A DNA stretch of 64,000 nucleotides from Kibdelosporangium philippinense. Lineage in GTDB: Bacteria > Actinomycetota > Actinomycetes > Mycobacteriales > Pseudonocardiaceae. This document shows positions 20,092-31,441 of this stretch, in pieces. Made by a program: the position numbers and the translations under genes. The notes beneath the pieces are model-generated. The model saw only the letters and a program-made list of their open reading frames with translations, was not told the DNA's origin and made no database searches. Every line of letters starts with the position of its first letter. Positions within the stretch are counted from its first letter, which is position 1. The stretch is taken from contig NZ_JAJVCN010000001.1 in NCBI RefSeq assembly GCF_021390435.2, positions 2,170,001-2,234,000 of the forward strand. Direction: 5' to 3'.

Positions 20092-21837
20092 GTGTCCGCA
20101 ACACTCACCCATTTACCGTCACCGTCCCAGGAACCCTTACCCGAAGGCAAAACCAACCGCTGGGCGTTCTGGCGTTCGCCGGCTGGTCAGCCTCCGTGGG
20201 CCCGGCCCGCGTTGCTGGGTATCGCGTTGGTCGCCCTTGTGCTTTATGCCTGGAACCTGCCGGTGGTCGACTACGCGCCGCTGTACTCGGAAGCCGTCAG
20301 GAGCATGTCCGGAAGCTGGAAGGCGTTCTTGTACGGCGCCATTGACCCGGCGGCGACGTACACGCTGGACAAGCTGGCCGGATCCTTTGTGCCGCAGGTC
20401 ATCTCGGCCAAGATCTTCGGGTACAGCGAGTGGTCATTGGCACTGCCGCAGGTGATCGAGGGTGTGATCTCGGTACTGGTGATGTACCGGGTCGTGCGGC
20501 GATGGGCAGGTGTGACTCCCGGCTTGATCGCGGCGGGGATTTTCACCTTGACCCCGGTTGCCGCGTCGATGTTCGGGCACAGCATGCACGACGGGTTCCT
20601 GACGATGTGCTTGGTGTTGGCGGTTGACCAGTATCAGCGGGCTGTGCTGGACGGACGGCTGCGGTCGTTGGTATGGGCCGGTGTGTGGGTCGGGATCGGC
20701 TTCCAGGCAAAAATGTTGCAGGCGTGGATGATTCTGCCTGCGCTTGTGGTCGGCTATCTGTTGAGCGCCCCGATCGAAGTGCGCCGCCGGGTGAAGCATG
20801 TGGCGGTCGCAGGCGTGGTGACCTTGGCGGTGTCGCTGTCGTGGGTCGCGCTCTACACCTTCACCCCTGCCAGCGAACGGCCCTACGTCGACGGCAGCAC
20901 GAACAACAGCGCCTTCGCCATGGTGTTCGGGTACAACGGTCTCGCGCGTCTGGGCATCAACCTACCGGGAGCGAGGGTGGTCAGCGAGACCGACGTTCCG
21001 GTGCTGGACCCCAACGTGCCGCCGCCTCCGATGGTCGACATCATTCCCACCATCAGGGGAAACCCGTGGGAGGACCCGACGAAGGCAGAGAGCCGGGAGA
21101 GCCCGAAGGAGTGGGGCAAGCTGTTCGACGGCCACCTCGCCATCGCGGTCGGCTGGCTGTTCCCGCTCGTGTTGATGACCCTGGTATGCGGGCTTTGGTG
21201 GTGGCGCAGGTCCGAGCGCACTGACCCGGTGCGTGGCGGGCTGGTGATGTGGGGCGTGTGGCTGCTGACTTTCGGGCTGATCTTCAGTGCTGGCGAGGTT
21301 CCGCACACCGCGTACGTGGCGTCACTCGCGCCCGCGGTCGCCGCTCTCTCCGCCCTGGGCATTGTGATGTTCTGGCAGTCGTATCGGCGCGTCGGCAGGC
21401 AGGCATGGCTACTGCCGGGCGTGGCCGCGGCCGAACTGGCCTGGGGCGCTTGGCTTTGGTCTCACTACCCCAACTTCCTGCCGTGGGCGATGTGGAGCGT
21501 GATCGCGCTCGGCGCGGTCGCCGTTGTCGCGCTGGTTCTGGTGCGTGTGCTCAAGAACGCCTCCAGCAGCCTGGTCACGGCCGCGCTTGCGATTGGTGTC
21601 GCGTCCATTCTGGCCGCGCCTGCCACGTATGCCTTCTCCGTGCTTGATCCTGACTACGCTGGCGCCTCCTACGACGCCAATGCCGGACCGGAGTCGGGCA
21701 AGATCCCGGGTGGACCGGAATCAGGCGAAATGCCAGTCGGCGGCGAAGGCGGTATGCCAGGTCCCGGCGGCGAGGGAGGGATGCCAGGCCCAGGAGGCGG
21801 TGCGCCAGGCCCGGGCGAGCTAGGCCCAGGAGGCTGA
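20092..21837 (+). CDS. GT39-type membrane mannosyltransferase-like protein, copy 2
   Basis: Close paralogue of the preceding gene; long stretches of the first ~900 coding bases are almost identical, including the leader with GGAGG and GTG start. The likely catalytic acid is Glu here (YAPLYSEAVRS) where copy 1 has Asp. The middle loop is a different, proline-rich sequence (DPNVPPPPMVD) with no tandem repeats, while the C-terminal tail is Gly/Pro-rich (GGMPGPGGEG). An in-frame ATG at 20065 overlaps the copy 1 stop and is an alternative start. 581 residues from the GTG. Two copies may serve two acceptor positions or two donor sugars; this is inference. Confidence 0.78.
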   Translation: MSATLTHLPSPSQEPLPEGKTNRWAFWRSPAGQPPWARPALLGIALVALVLYAWNLPVVDYAPLYSEAVRSMSGSWKAFLYGAIDPAATYTLDKLAGSFVPQVISAKIFGYSEWSLALPQVIEGVISVLVMYRVVRRWAGVTPGLIAAGIFTLTPVAASMFGHSMHDGFLTMCLVLAVDQYQRAVLDGRLRSLVWAGVWVGIGFQAKMLQAWMILPALVVGYLLSAPIEVRRRVKHVAVAGVVTLAVSLSWVALYTFTPASERPYVDGSTNNSAFAMVFGYNGLARLGINLPGARVVSETDVPVLDPNVPPPPMVDIIPTIRGNPWEDPTKAESRESPKEWGKLFDGHLAIAVGWLFPLVLMTLVCGLWWWRRSERTDPVRGGLVMWGVWLLTFGLIFSAGEVPHTAYVASLAPAVAALSALGIVMFWQSYRRVGRQAWLLPGVAAAELAWGAWLWSHYPNFLPWAMWSVIALGAVAVVALVLVRVLKNASSSLVTAALAIGVASILAAPATYAFSVLDPDYAGASYDANAGPESGKIPGGPESGEMPVGGEGGMPGPGGEGGMPGPGGGAPGPGELGPGG

Positions 21838-21853
21838 GCCGGATTGGCCAATT

Positions 21854-21901
21854 CCTCGTGAGTGGTTATGCGTGTTCTAACCCGCCTAACCACTCACGAG
21901 G
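21854..21901. terminator. Palindromic repeat/terminator after the GT39 pair
   Basis: 15-bp perfect arms CCTCGTGAGTGGTTA (21854-21868) and complement (21887-21901) around an 18-base loop with TGTTCTAACCC. The same element, inverted, occurs at 35561-35608. It ends the GT39 operon. Confidence 0.7.
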
Positions 21902-21989
21902 TCCGACCAGGGGCATGCCGGTGACTCAGCCGGTGTCGTCCATCGTCTGATCGTTCCGGTGCCTAATGTCTGCCCGTATTCTGGCCCGC

Positions 21990-22814
21990 ATGACTGATCA
22001 AATGGCGCGTGCGGCGGTGCGGACCACTCGCGCGAATGTTTTGCTGGCCTCGGCGGGCGAGCGGGGCGTTCTGTGCGACTTCTACAGCGAGACCGCCGCG
22101 GACATTTATCAGGACATCATGGGGGATGGCGACAAGGACGGCAGTCCGGAAGCCGGAGAGTACGCCACGCACATTCGCCCCGAGGCGGGACCGGTGCTGG
22201 AGTTGGCCGCGGGAACGGGCCGTCTCACGTTTCCTCTCCTTGATCTTGGCCTTGAAGTCACCGCTCTCGAATTGTCGGCCGCGATGCTCGGCGGCTTGCA
22301 GAAACGTTTGGCAGAAGCGCCAACGGAAATCCAAAAGAGGTGCACCGTTGTGCACGGGGACATGTCGGCCTTCTCTTTGGACACGCTCTTCGGAACAGTC
22401 ATGATCAGCTCAGGTTCGATCAACGTCCTTGACGACGCCGACCGGCCCGGCGTCTACGCGTCGGTGCGTGACCACCTCGCGCCAGAGGGGCGATTCCTCC
22501 TCGGTGTGGCCATCTCTGAGGCTGTCGAGCAAGACGCTGTTGAGCGCCAGCAGGAGTTGCCAGGGAGGAGTGGACGCCGGTACGTACTGCACGCACGGCA
22601 GTCTCCCACTGAGGAGATCCACGAGATCACCATCTATCCCGCCGACGAAACCGCTGCCCCTTTCCTTGTCTGCACGAACCGGGTAAGGCTGCTCAAACAA
22701 GATCAGGTCGTACGGGAACTCGAACAGGCCGGATTCGATGTGATCGCACGGACTCCGTTCTCGTCGCCAGGTGCCGAAGGCGTGTTGTTGCTTGAGGCAG
22801 TGGTCCGCGGCTGA
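21990..22814 (+). CDS. mtfA: Glycopeptide N-methyltransferase (MtfA-like), copy 1
   Basis: SAM-dependent methyltransferase close to MtfA/Bmt, which methylates the N-terminal amine of the heptapeptide. Seen: N-terminal AVRTTRANVLLASAGERG, SAM motif VLELAAGTGRLTFPLL (residues about 72-87), SSGSINVLDDADR, and PADETAAPF with a C-terminal VRELEQAGFDV. ATG 21990 is preferred because the same sequence CGTATTCTKGCCCGC-ATG precedes the start of copy 2; an upstream ATG at 21966 would add 8 residues. 274 residues. A second, diverged copy follows, so one of the two may act elsewhere on the scaffold or sugars. Confidence 0.85.
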   Translation: MTDQMARAAVRTTRANVLLASAGERGVLCDFYSETAADIYQDIMGDGDKDGSPEAGEYATHIRPEAGPVLELAAGTGRLTFPLLDLGLEVTALELSAAMLGGLQKRLAEAPTEIQKRCTVVHGDMSAFSLDTLFGTVMISSGSINVLDDADRPGVYASVRDHLAPEGRFLLGVAISEAVEQDAVERQQELPGRSGRRYVLHARQSPTEEIHEITIYPADETAAPFLVCTNRVRLLKQDQVVRELEQAGFDVIARTPFSSPGAEGVLLLEAVVRG

Positions 22815-22875
22815 GGGAAACTCGTCCATCTTCGGAGAGTTCCCGCACCAAATCTCGGTCCGTATTCTTGCCCGC

Positions 22876-23709
22876 ATGAGTGATCAATTGGCGCAGGACG
22901 CGGTGCGGACCACTCGCGCGGATGTTTTGCTGGCCTCGGCGGGCGAGCGAGGCATTCTGTGCGACTACTACAGCGAGACCGCCGCGGAAATCTATCGGGA
23001 CATCATGGACGATGAGGGCGAGGACACTGGCGCCATCTCCGAGGCGCAGGAGTTCGCCAACCACATTCCCGCTGGATCGGCACCGGTGCTTGAGCTGGCC
23101 GCTGGCGCGGGACGCCTGACTTTCCCGTTGCTGGATCTCGGTCTTGAGATCACCGCTCTTGAACTTTCGGCCAAAATGGTTGCCACACTGAGCAAGCGGT
23201 TGGCTGAGGCGCCTGCTGAGGTCCAGGCTCGGTGCACCGCGGTGGTCGGCGACATGGCCGACTTCGCGTTCGACCAGCAGTTCCGCGCGGTGATCATCAG
23301 CCCTGGCACGATCGCTGTCCTTGACGACGAGGGCCGGGCCGGCCTGTACGCCTCGGTTCGCAAGCATCTCGCGCCAGGCGGGCAGTTCCTGGTCGGCGTC
23401 GGCCAGCAGAATCCCAACAAGGACGAGCCGCTTGAGCGCTTCCAGGACTTGACCGGTGCGAGCGGCCGGGAGTATGTGCTGCACCACCAACGTTGGTTCC
23501 CTGGGGACGAAGAGGTGCACGACATCACCATCTACCCCGCCGACGAAACCGCTGACCCGTTCCTCATCTGCACGCACCGCATGCGGATTCCCAACATGGA
23601 CCGGATTGTGCGGGAATGCGAAGCGGCCGGATTCGACGTCACCGTGCAGCACTTCGCCGGGAAGCTGCCGCAGGACGTGCTGCTGCTCAAGGCGTCGGTG
23701 CCCGCCTGA
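22876..23709 (+). CDS. Glycopeptide methyltransferase (MtfA-like), copy 2
   Basis: Tandem paralogue of the preceding gene, matching along its whole length: AVRTTRADVLLASAGERG, SAM motif VLELAAGAGRLTFPLL, PADETADPF and a similar C-terminus. ATG 22876 follows the conserved leader shared with copy 1. 277 residues. In copy 2 the SSGSIN stretch reads SPGTIA, a change beside the catalytic area that may mean a different acceptor or reduced activity. Dimethylation or methylation of a second amine (for example an aminosugar) are possible roles; both are inference. Confidence 0.8.
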   Translation: MSDQLAQDAVRTTRADVLLASAGERGILCDYYSETAAEIYRDIMDDEGEDTGAISEAQEFANHIPAGSAPVLELAAGAGRLTFPLLDLGLEITALELSAKMVATLSKRLAEAPAEVQARCTAVVGDMADFAFDQQFRAVIISPGTIAVLDDEGRAGLYASVRKHLAPGGQFLVGVGQQNPNKDEPLERFQDLTGASGREYVLHHQRWFPGDEEVHDITIYPADETADPFLICTHRMRIPNMDRIVRECEAAGFDVTVQHFAGKLPQDVLLLKASVPA

Positions 23710-23714
23710 CACAT

Positions 23715-23752
23715 GGAAAACCTCAGCGAGATGATCGCCGCTGAGGTTTTCC
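23715..23752. terminator. Bidirectional hairpin between methyltransferase and hpgT
   Basis: Perfect 14-bp arms GGAAAACCTCAGCG (23715-23728) and complement (23739-23752), with runs of A and T on the outer flanks. It lies between two convergent genes and can serve both. Confidence 0.8.
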
Positions 23753-23760
23753 CAATGGCT

Positions 23761-25125
23761 TCAGGGAAGGCGCGCGGTGACGAGCTTGGCCAGCCGGGAG
23801 ACGCCCTCTTCGATCAGGTCGGGCGTGAGCAGGCTGATCGACAGCCGGAGCTGGTTGAATCCGCCCTTGCCACCGAAGAAGTGATGCATCGGGGTGAACA
23901 GCACGCCGTGGTCGCGCGCGGCAGTGGCCAGCAGCTCATCGTCCACAGTGAACGGCACGGTCACGGTGACGAAGAACCCGCCTGTCGGCGTGTTCCAGCT
24001 GACCCCGTCGAGGCCGCCGAGCCTGCGGGACAGTTCGCCGAGCGTGAGCTGGAGGTTGCGCTGGTAGATGGCGATCTCACGGGCGTTGGCCTTGGTCAGG
24101 CTGAAGTCGTTGAGCAGCAGCTTCCCGGCGATCACGGCCTGCGCGATGGGGGAGGTGTTCACCGTGAGCATGCCCTTGAGCTTCGAGAGCTGGTCGGCGA
24201 GCAGGCCACCCCCGGCCACCTGCTGATCCGCCACCGCGTAGCCGACGCGAGCGCCAGGCATGCCGGTCTTGGCGAAGGAACCGATGTAGACCACGCTTCC
24301 CGACCGGTCGAGTGCCTTCAGTGTGGGCAGACGCTCAGTTCCGAAAAGCCCGTACGCGTTGTCCTCCAGCAGCAGAATGCCGTTGGCCTCGGCGACTTCC
24401 AGCAGCCGGTGGCGGGCGGGCAGGTCCATGCTTGTGCCGGTCGGGTTGGCGAAGTTCGGTGTCACGTAACAGGCCCGGACCCGCTTGCCCTGGTCCGAAG
24501 CCCGTTTCAACTGCAGCACAAGGTCTTCGGGGTCGATGCCGTTCTCGGTCGACCGGACCGGCCAGACGGGCGTGTCGGTCAGCAGCGCCGCCCCGGTCAG
24601 CCCGACGTACGTGGGGGCGGGCGCGAGCAGCACGTCGTTCTCGTTCGCGCGCAGTGTGCGCAGGATCAGGAACATGGCTTCCTGAGCGCCAACCGTGACC
24701 ACCACGGACTCAGGAGCGGCGTTGATGTTCTCGTCCTCGGCGAGGTTGCGGGCGATCAGATCGGCGATCACGCCCTTCGTGGTGCCGTATTGGAACAGCG
24801 TGCGGGTGACCACCGCTTCGTCCAGTTTCCGATCACGCCGCAGATGGTCGCAGTACGCGTCGATGTACTGATGAATGAGCTGCACGTCGAAGAATTCTTC
24901 ATACGGACGGCCAGCCGCCATGGAAATGGCTACCGGATATTCCTCGATCAACTCGTTCAGCAGGTTCATCGATGAGATGGCCGGATCGTTCAGCGATCCG
25001 TGTAGCGTTTCCATGCTCAATTGGGTGGACAGACCGTATGAATCCATGAATAGTAGGATTCCAGCTGCCGTCGCCGTGTCAAGTGCGGCCGGTTGACGCG
25101 ATTCTCGCCGATTTCCACTGTCCAT
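23761..25125 (-). CDS. hpgT: Hydroxyphenylglycine aminotransferase (HpgT/Pgat)
   Basis: PLP-dependent aminotransferase that makes L-4-hydroxyphenylglycine from 4-hydroxyphenylglyoxylate, commonly using tyrosine as amino donor, and likewise dihydroxyphenylglycine; it closes both the Hmo and Dpg routes. Seen: AAGRPYEEFFD, FQYGTTKG, PTYVGLTGAAL, NFANPTGTS, PLP lysine in GSFAKTGMPGARVGY, and LRLSIS. It lies between two plus-strand operons on the opposite strand. ATG 25125 gives about 454 residues. The N-terminus is unsure: a TTG at 25131 and an ATG at 25047 are alternatives, and none has a clear ribosome site. Confidence 0.93.
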   Translation of the reverse strand: MDSGNRRESRQPAALDTATAAGILLFMDSYGLSTQLSMETLHGSLNDPAISSMNLLNELIEEYPVAISMAAGRPYEEFFDVQLIHQYIDAYCDHLRRDRKLDEAVVTRTLFQYGTTKGVIADLIARNLAEDENINAAPESVVVTVGAQEAMFLILRTLRANENDVLLAPAPTYVGLTGAALLTDTPVWPVRSTENGIDPEDLVLQLKRASDQGKRVRACYVTPNFANPTGTSMDLPARHRLLEVAEANGILLLEDNAYGLFGTERLPTLKALDRSGSVVYIGSFAKTGMPGARVGYAVADQQVAGGGLLADQLSKLKGMLTVNTSPIAQAVIAGKLLLNDFSLTKANAREIAIYQRNLQLTLGELSRRLGGLDGVSWNTPTGGFFVTVTVPFTVDDELLATAARDHGVLFTPMHHFFGGKGGFNQLRLSISLLTPDLIEEGVSRLAKLVTARLP

Positions 25126-25269
25126 CGTCAATTACGCCAGACACTCGATCTCTGCGGGTACGGTCAGGCGAGTGCGCCACAGCACCTGGGGAAGGGCACA
25201 ACCATTGAGGGGAAACAAGAACTCGTCGCCGCGCGCCCGTGTACGCGTGGTGGGCGACGGAGGACGTTC

Positions 25270-26100
25270 ATGCTGATGACAACTGAGACCGGGATCCGGT
25301 TGTCGTATCACGACCATGGCGACGGCCCGCCTGTCCTGTTGCTCACCGGGACCGGAGCGCCGAGCTCGGTGTGGGACCTGCATCAGGTGCCCGCGCTGCG
25401 CGCCGCCGGGTTCCGGGTGATCACCATGGACAACCGTGGCATCCCGCCGAGTGACGAAGGCGCGGACGGGTTCACCATCGAGGACCTTGTCGCCGACGTG
25501 GCCGCCCTGATCGAGCACCTCGATGTGGCGCCGTGCCGCGTGGTCGGCACGTCGATGGGCTCGTACATCGCGCAGGAGCTGGCACTCAAGCACCCGGAGC
25601 TGCTTGACGCGGTCGTGCTGATGGCGGCCTGCGGCAAAAGCAGCCTCGTCCAGCGGGTGCTCGCGGAGGGCGAGGCGAAGCTGATCGAACTGGGCACCGA
25701 GCTGCCGCCGGGTTTCCTTCCCGCGGTTCGTGCCATGCACAACCTCGGGCCCGCGACGCTCGCCGACGACGACCTCACCGGGGACTGGCTCGACCTGTTC
25801 GAGGCGGCCGACAACTGGGGCCCCGGCGTCCGGGCGCAGCTGCGGCTGAGCGCGTTGCCCGACCGTCTCGACGCCTACCGTTCGATCAAGGTGCCCTGCC
25901 ACGTCGTCTCGTTCGAGCATGACCTCGTGGCGCCGCAGGCCGCCGGACGCGAGCTCGCCGCCGCGATTCCCGGCGCCACGCACCGCACCATCCCCGGTTG
26001 CGGGCACTTCGGCTACTTGGAGAACCCGGAAGCGGTGAACCGTGAGCTGATCCGGTTCCTCCGCGCCGAGTCCGCCGCGCGACTGGAGGAGACCGCATGA
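25270..26100 (+). CDS. bhp: Alpha/beta hydrolase of the beta-hydroxytyrosine cassette (Bhp)
   Basis: Thioesterase-like alpha/beta hydrolase that releases beta-hydroxytyrosine from the carrier of the dedicated A-T protein (role known for balhimycin Bhp). Seen: oxyanion region LTGTGAPSSVWD, nucleophile elbow GTSMGS, acid in FEHDLVAP, His in GCGHFGYLEN. ATG 25270 has GGAGG 6 bases upstream; an ORF extending to 25093 lacks conserved sequence. 276 residues. It is translationally coupled to the A-T gene (ATGA overlap). The 144 bp shared with divergent hpgT must hold two promoters, but no Bbr box was found there. Confidence 0.92.
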   Translation: MLMTTETGIRLSYHDHGDGPPVLLLTGTGAPSSVWDLHQVPALRAAGFRVITMDNRGIPPSDEGADGFTIEDLVADVAALIEHLDVAPCRVVGTSMGSYIAQELALKHPELLDAVVLMAACGKSSLVQRVLAEGEAKLIELGTELPPGFLPAVRAMHNLGPATLADDDLTGDWLDLFEAADNWGPGVRAQLRLSALPDRLDAYRSIKVPCHVVSFEHDLVAPQAAGRELAAAIPGATHRTIPGCGHFGYLENPEAVNRELIRFLRAESAARLEETA

Positions 26101-27830
26101 CCGGCGAGGCATCCACTGCGCCCGCGTTATTCGAGGCAACCACCGCCAAGGTGCCGGACCGACCGGCCGTGGCGATGGGGGCGACCACGCTGACCTACGC
26201 CGAGCTGAACGGTGAGGCCAATCTCCTCGCCCACAGGCTCGTCGAGCACGGGGTCGGCCCGGAGAAACTCGTCGCACTGGCGATGCCACGGTCGATCGAG
26301 TTCGTCATCGCGATTCTGGCCGTGCACAAGGCAGGCGCCGCGTACGTGCCCGTCGACCCGGACTATCCGGCGGATCGCAGGCGGCACATGCTCGATGACA
26401 CCGCGGCGCATTGCCTGCTGGCCATGCCTGGGCAGGACGTTGCCGGTGCGCCGGTCGTGATGAGTGTGCAACGGCAGCCGGGCGGGTCGGCGCCGAACCT
26501 GACCGACCAGGACCGGCTCAGCCCGTTGCTGGCCAACCATCCCGCGTACGTCATCTACACGTCCGGCTCGACCGGGCAGCCGAAAGGCGTGCTGGTCACG
26601 CACCGCGGCATCCCGAACCTGGCTGACGACTACGTGCGTCGCCAGAACCTGGTGCCGGACAGCAGGTTGCTCGCCTTCGCGTCCCCGAGTTTCGACGCGG
26701 CCGTCGCCGAGTTCTGGCCGATCTGGCTGGCCGGTGGCTGCTTGGTGCTTGCGGCCGCGTCCGACCTGATTCCCGGCGAGCCACTGGCCCGGCTGGTCCG
26801 CGACCAGGGCATCACCCACATCACGCTGCCGCCGTCCGCGCTGGCACCGCTCGAGGAAGGCGGTGGCCTGCCGCCAGGACTGACGCTCCTGGTCGCGGGC
26901 GAGGCCTGCCCGGCGCCTGTCGCGAAGAGCTGGGCGCGCGACCGCGTGATGATCAACGCCTACGGTCCGACCGAGGCCACGGTCGCGGTCACCGCGAGCG
27001 ACCCGCTGACCGGCGAAGGCACGCCACCGATCGGCAGGCCGATCACCAGCGTGAGCACGTACATCCTGGACGACCGGCTGCAACCCGTCCCGGAAGGCGA
27101 CGTCGGCGAGCTGTACATGACCGGCCCCGGCCTCGCCCGTGGATACCTGCGTCGACCGGCCGCGACAGCCGAGCGGTTCCTGCCGAATCCCTTTGGCGGT
27201 CCGGGGGAGCGCATGTACCGCACCGGCGACCGCGTCTGGGCGGGTTCGGACGGCCAGCTCGTCTTCGTCGGCCGCGTCGACGACCAGCTGAAGGTTCGTG
27301 GTCATCGCATCGAGCCAGGCGAAGTCGAGTCCGCGCTGCTCGCGGTGGATGACGTGGCCCAGGCCGTGGTGACCGAGCACGACAACAGGCTCATCGCCTA
27401 CGTGGTCGGCGTCGGAGGCGAACGGGTGGCAGCCGAAGACCTGTTGCCACCGCTGCGAAAGCGGCTGCCCGGCTACCTCGTACCTGACGTGGTCGTCAGC
27501 TTGCCGCGGCTGCCGACCTCGCCGAACGGCAAGATCGACCGGGCCGCGCTGCCCGATCCCGATCGGGAGGGCGCCGAGCGTGTGACGTCCGGGCGCGCGC
27601 CCAGCACGCCGACGGAAGTCCTGCTGGCCGGGTTGTTCGCCGAGGTGCTCGGCGTCAGCAGTGTCGGCGTCGACGACAGCTTCTTCGACATCGGCGGCCA
27701 CTCGCTGCTCGCGACCCGTCTCGTCGCCCGTATCCGCGAAAGCCTGAAAGTCCGGCTGCGGGTGCAGGCCTTCTTCAACGCGCCGACCGTGGCACAGCTG
27801 GCCACCGTGCTCGACGGCGCATCGAGCTGA
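26097..27830 (+). CDS. bpsD: Stand-alone A-T NRPS for tyrosine beta-hydroxylation (BpsD)
   Basis: Loads tyrosine on its own carrier so that the partner P450 can hydroxylate the beta carbon; the product is freed by Bhp and used at positions 2 and 6. Seen: A-domain core YTSGSTGQPKG, NAYGPTEATV, YRTGDRV, KVRGHRIEPGEVE and A10 lysine in NGKIDRAAL; carrier motif IGGHSLLATRL near residue 545; no C or TE domain. 577 residues. Overlaps bhp by 4 bp and is followed 14 bp later by the P450, the same three-gene cassette as in balhimycin. Confidence 0.94.
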   Translation: MTGEASTAPALFEATTAKVPDRPAVAMGATTLTYAELNGEANLLAHRLVEHGVGPEKLVALAMPRSIEFVIAILAVHKAGAAYVPVDPDYPADRRRHMLDDTAAHCLLAMPGQDVAGAPVVMSVQRQPGGSAPNLTDQDRLSPLLANHPAYVIYTSGSTGQPKGVLVTHRGIPNLADDYVRRQNLVPDSRLLAFASPSFDAAVAEFWPIWLAGGCLVLAAASDLIPGEPLARLVRDQGITHITLPPSALAPLEEGGGLPPGLTLLVAGEACPAPVAKSWARDRVMINAYGPTEATVAVTASDPLTGEGTPPIGRPITSVSTYILDDRLQPVPEGDVGELYMTGPGLARGYLRRPAATAERFLPNPFGGPGERMYRTGDRVWAGSDGQLVFVGRVDDQLKVRGHRIEPGEVESALLAVDDVAQAVVTEHDNRLIAYVVGVGGERVAAEDLLPPLRKRLPGYLVPDVVVSLPRLPTSPNGKIDRAALPDPDREGAERVTSGRAPSTPTEVLLAGLFAEVLGVSSVGVDDSFFDIGGHSLLATRLVARIRESLKVRLRVQAFFNAPTVAQLATVLDGASS

Positions 27831-27844
27831 CCGGGAGACCCTTC

Positions 27845-29035
27845 ATGCGGACGACGACAGCCGTCGATCTTGGTAATCCGGATCTGTACACGAGCCTGGA
27901 CCGGCACGCCCGCTGGCGTGAGCTCGCCGCGCAGGACGCGATGGTGTGGAGTGAGCCGGGCACCTCGCCCTCCGGCTTCTGGTCGGTGTTCTCGCACCGG
28001 GCCTGCGCCGCGGTCCTCGCGCCATCGGCGCCGTTCACCTCCGAGTACGGGATGATGATCGGCTTCGACCGTGACCACCCTGACCAGTCGGGCGGTCAGA
28101 TGATGGTGGTCTCCGAGCAGGAGCAGCACCGCAAGTTGCGCAGGCTGGTCGGGCCGTTGTTGTCCAGGGCCGCGGCGCGAAAGCTCTCCGAGCGGGTGCG
28201 TACCGAGGTCAACGGAGTGCTTGACCAAGTGCTCGATGGCGCAGTGTTGGACGCTGCCACGGCGATCGGTCCGCGTATTCCCGCCGCGGTCGTGTGCGAG
28301 ATCCTCGGTGTGCCCGCGCAGGACGAGGACATGCTCATCGAGCTGACCAATCACGCGTTCGGCGGCGAGGACGAGCTGTTCGACGGGATGACGCCACGCC
28401 AGGCGCACACCGAGATCCTCGTGTACTTCGACGAGCTGATCACCGCGCGCCGCGAACGTCCCGCTGACGATCTCGTCAGCGCGTTGGTGACCGATGACGC
28501 CCTGTCGATCGACGACGTATTGCTCAACTGCGACAACGTGTTGATCGGCGGCAACGAGACCACGCGGCACGCGATCACCGGCGCGGTGCACGTGCTCGCC
28601 ACGGTTCCCGGCTTGCTGACCGGGCTGCAGGACGGGAGCGCGGACGTCGACGCCGTCGTGGAGGAGTTGCTGCGCTGGACATCGCCCGCGATGCACGTCC
28701 TGCGGGTGTCCACCGAGGACGTCACGATCAACGGCCAGGACCTGCCGGCCGGCACACCGGTGGTCGCGTGGTTGCCCGCGGCGAACCGGGATCCGGCCGA
28801 GTTCGACGACCCCGACACGTTCCTGCCCGGCCGGAAACCCAACCGGCACATCACGTTCGGCCACGGCATGCATCACTGCCTCGGCTCCGCGCTCGCCCGG
28901 ATCGAGCTCTCGGTCCTGGTGCAGGTTCTTGCGGAGCGGGTGTCGCGGGTCGAGGTGCTGAGCGAGCCGGAGTGGCTGCGCGCGATCGTCGTGCAGGGCT
29001 ATCGAGCGCTGCCAGTGCGATTCACGGGGCGGTGA
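27845..29035 (+). CDS. oxyD: Cytochrome P450, tyrosine beta-hydroxylase (OxyD)
   Basis: Hydroxylates the beta carbon of tyrosine held on the BpsD carrier. Unlike the cross-linking Oxy enzymes it keeps a normal oxygen-activating I helix (GGNETTRHA) with the acid-Thr pair, as expected for a real monooxygenase. Heme loop FGHGMHHCLG with Cys345; ExxR present (EELLRW). 396 residues, ATG 27845 preceded by GGGAGA. Third gene of the bhp-bpsD-oxyD cassette. Confidence 0.93.
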   Translation: MRTTTAVDLGNPDLYTSLDRHARWRELAAQDAMVWSEPGTSPSGFWSVFSHRACAAVLAPSAPFTSEYGMMIGFDRDHPDQSGGQMMVVSEQEQHRKLRRLVGPLLSRAAARKLSERVRTEVNGVLDQVLDGAVLDAATAIGPRIPAAVVCEILGVPAQDEDMLIELTNHAFGGEDELFDGMTPRQAHTEILVYFDELITARRERPADDLVSALVTDDALSIDDVLLNCDNVLIGGNETTRHAITGAVHVLATVPGLLTGLQDGSADVDAVVEELLRWTSPAMHVLRVSTEDVTINGQDLPAGTPVVAWLPAANRDPAEFDDPDTFLPGRKPNRHITFGHGMHHCLGSALARIELSVLVQVLAERVSRVEVLSEPEWLRAIVVQGYRALPVRFTGR

Positions 29036-29183
29036 CGCGGGAATACCCGGCTGATTTGCCGTACACCCTCGGTTATGGCCGTGGGTGAACTGAGCTCGGC
29101 CTTTTCGGGCACTCCACGCGGTGTGTCTGGCCAGGCCAAGTGGCTTGTCCTTGCCCGTGCGGTGTCAAGCTGACAACCATTGA

Positions 29184-31440
<2,257 letters not shown>

Positions 31441-31441
<1 letters not shown>

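Noticed and set aside
23713..24975. 420-codon plus-strand open frame over hpgT
   Set aside because: Antisense to the clear aminotransferase; composition not protein-like and it starts inside the terminator region.
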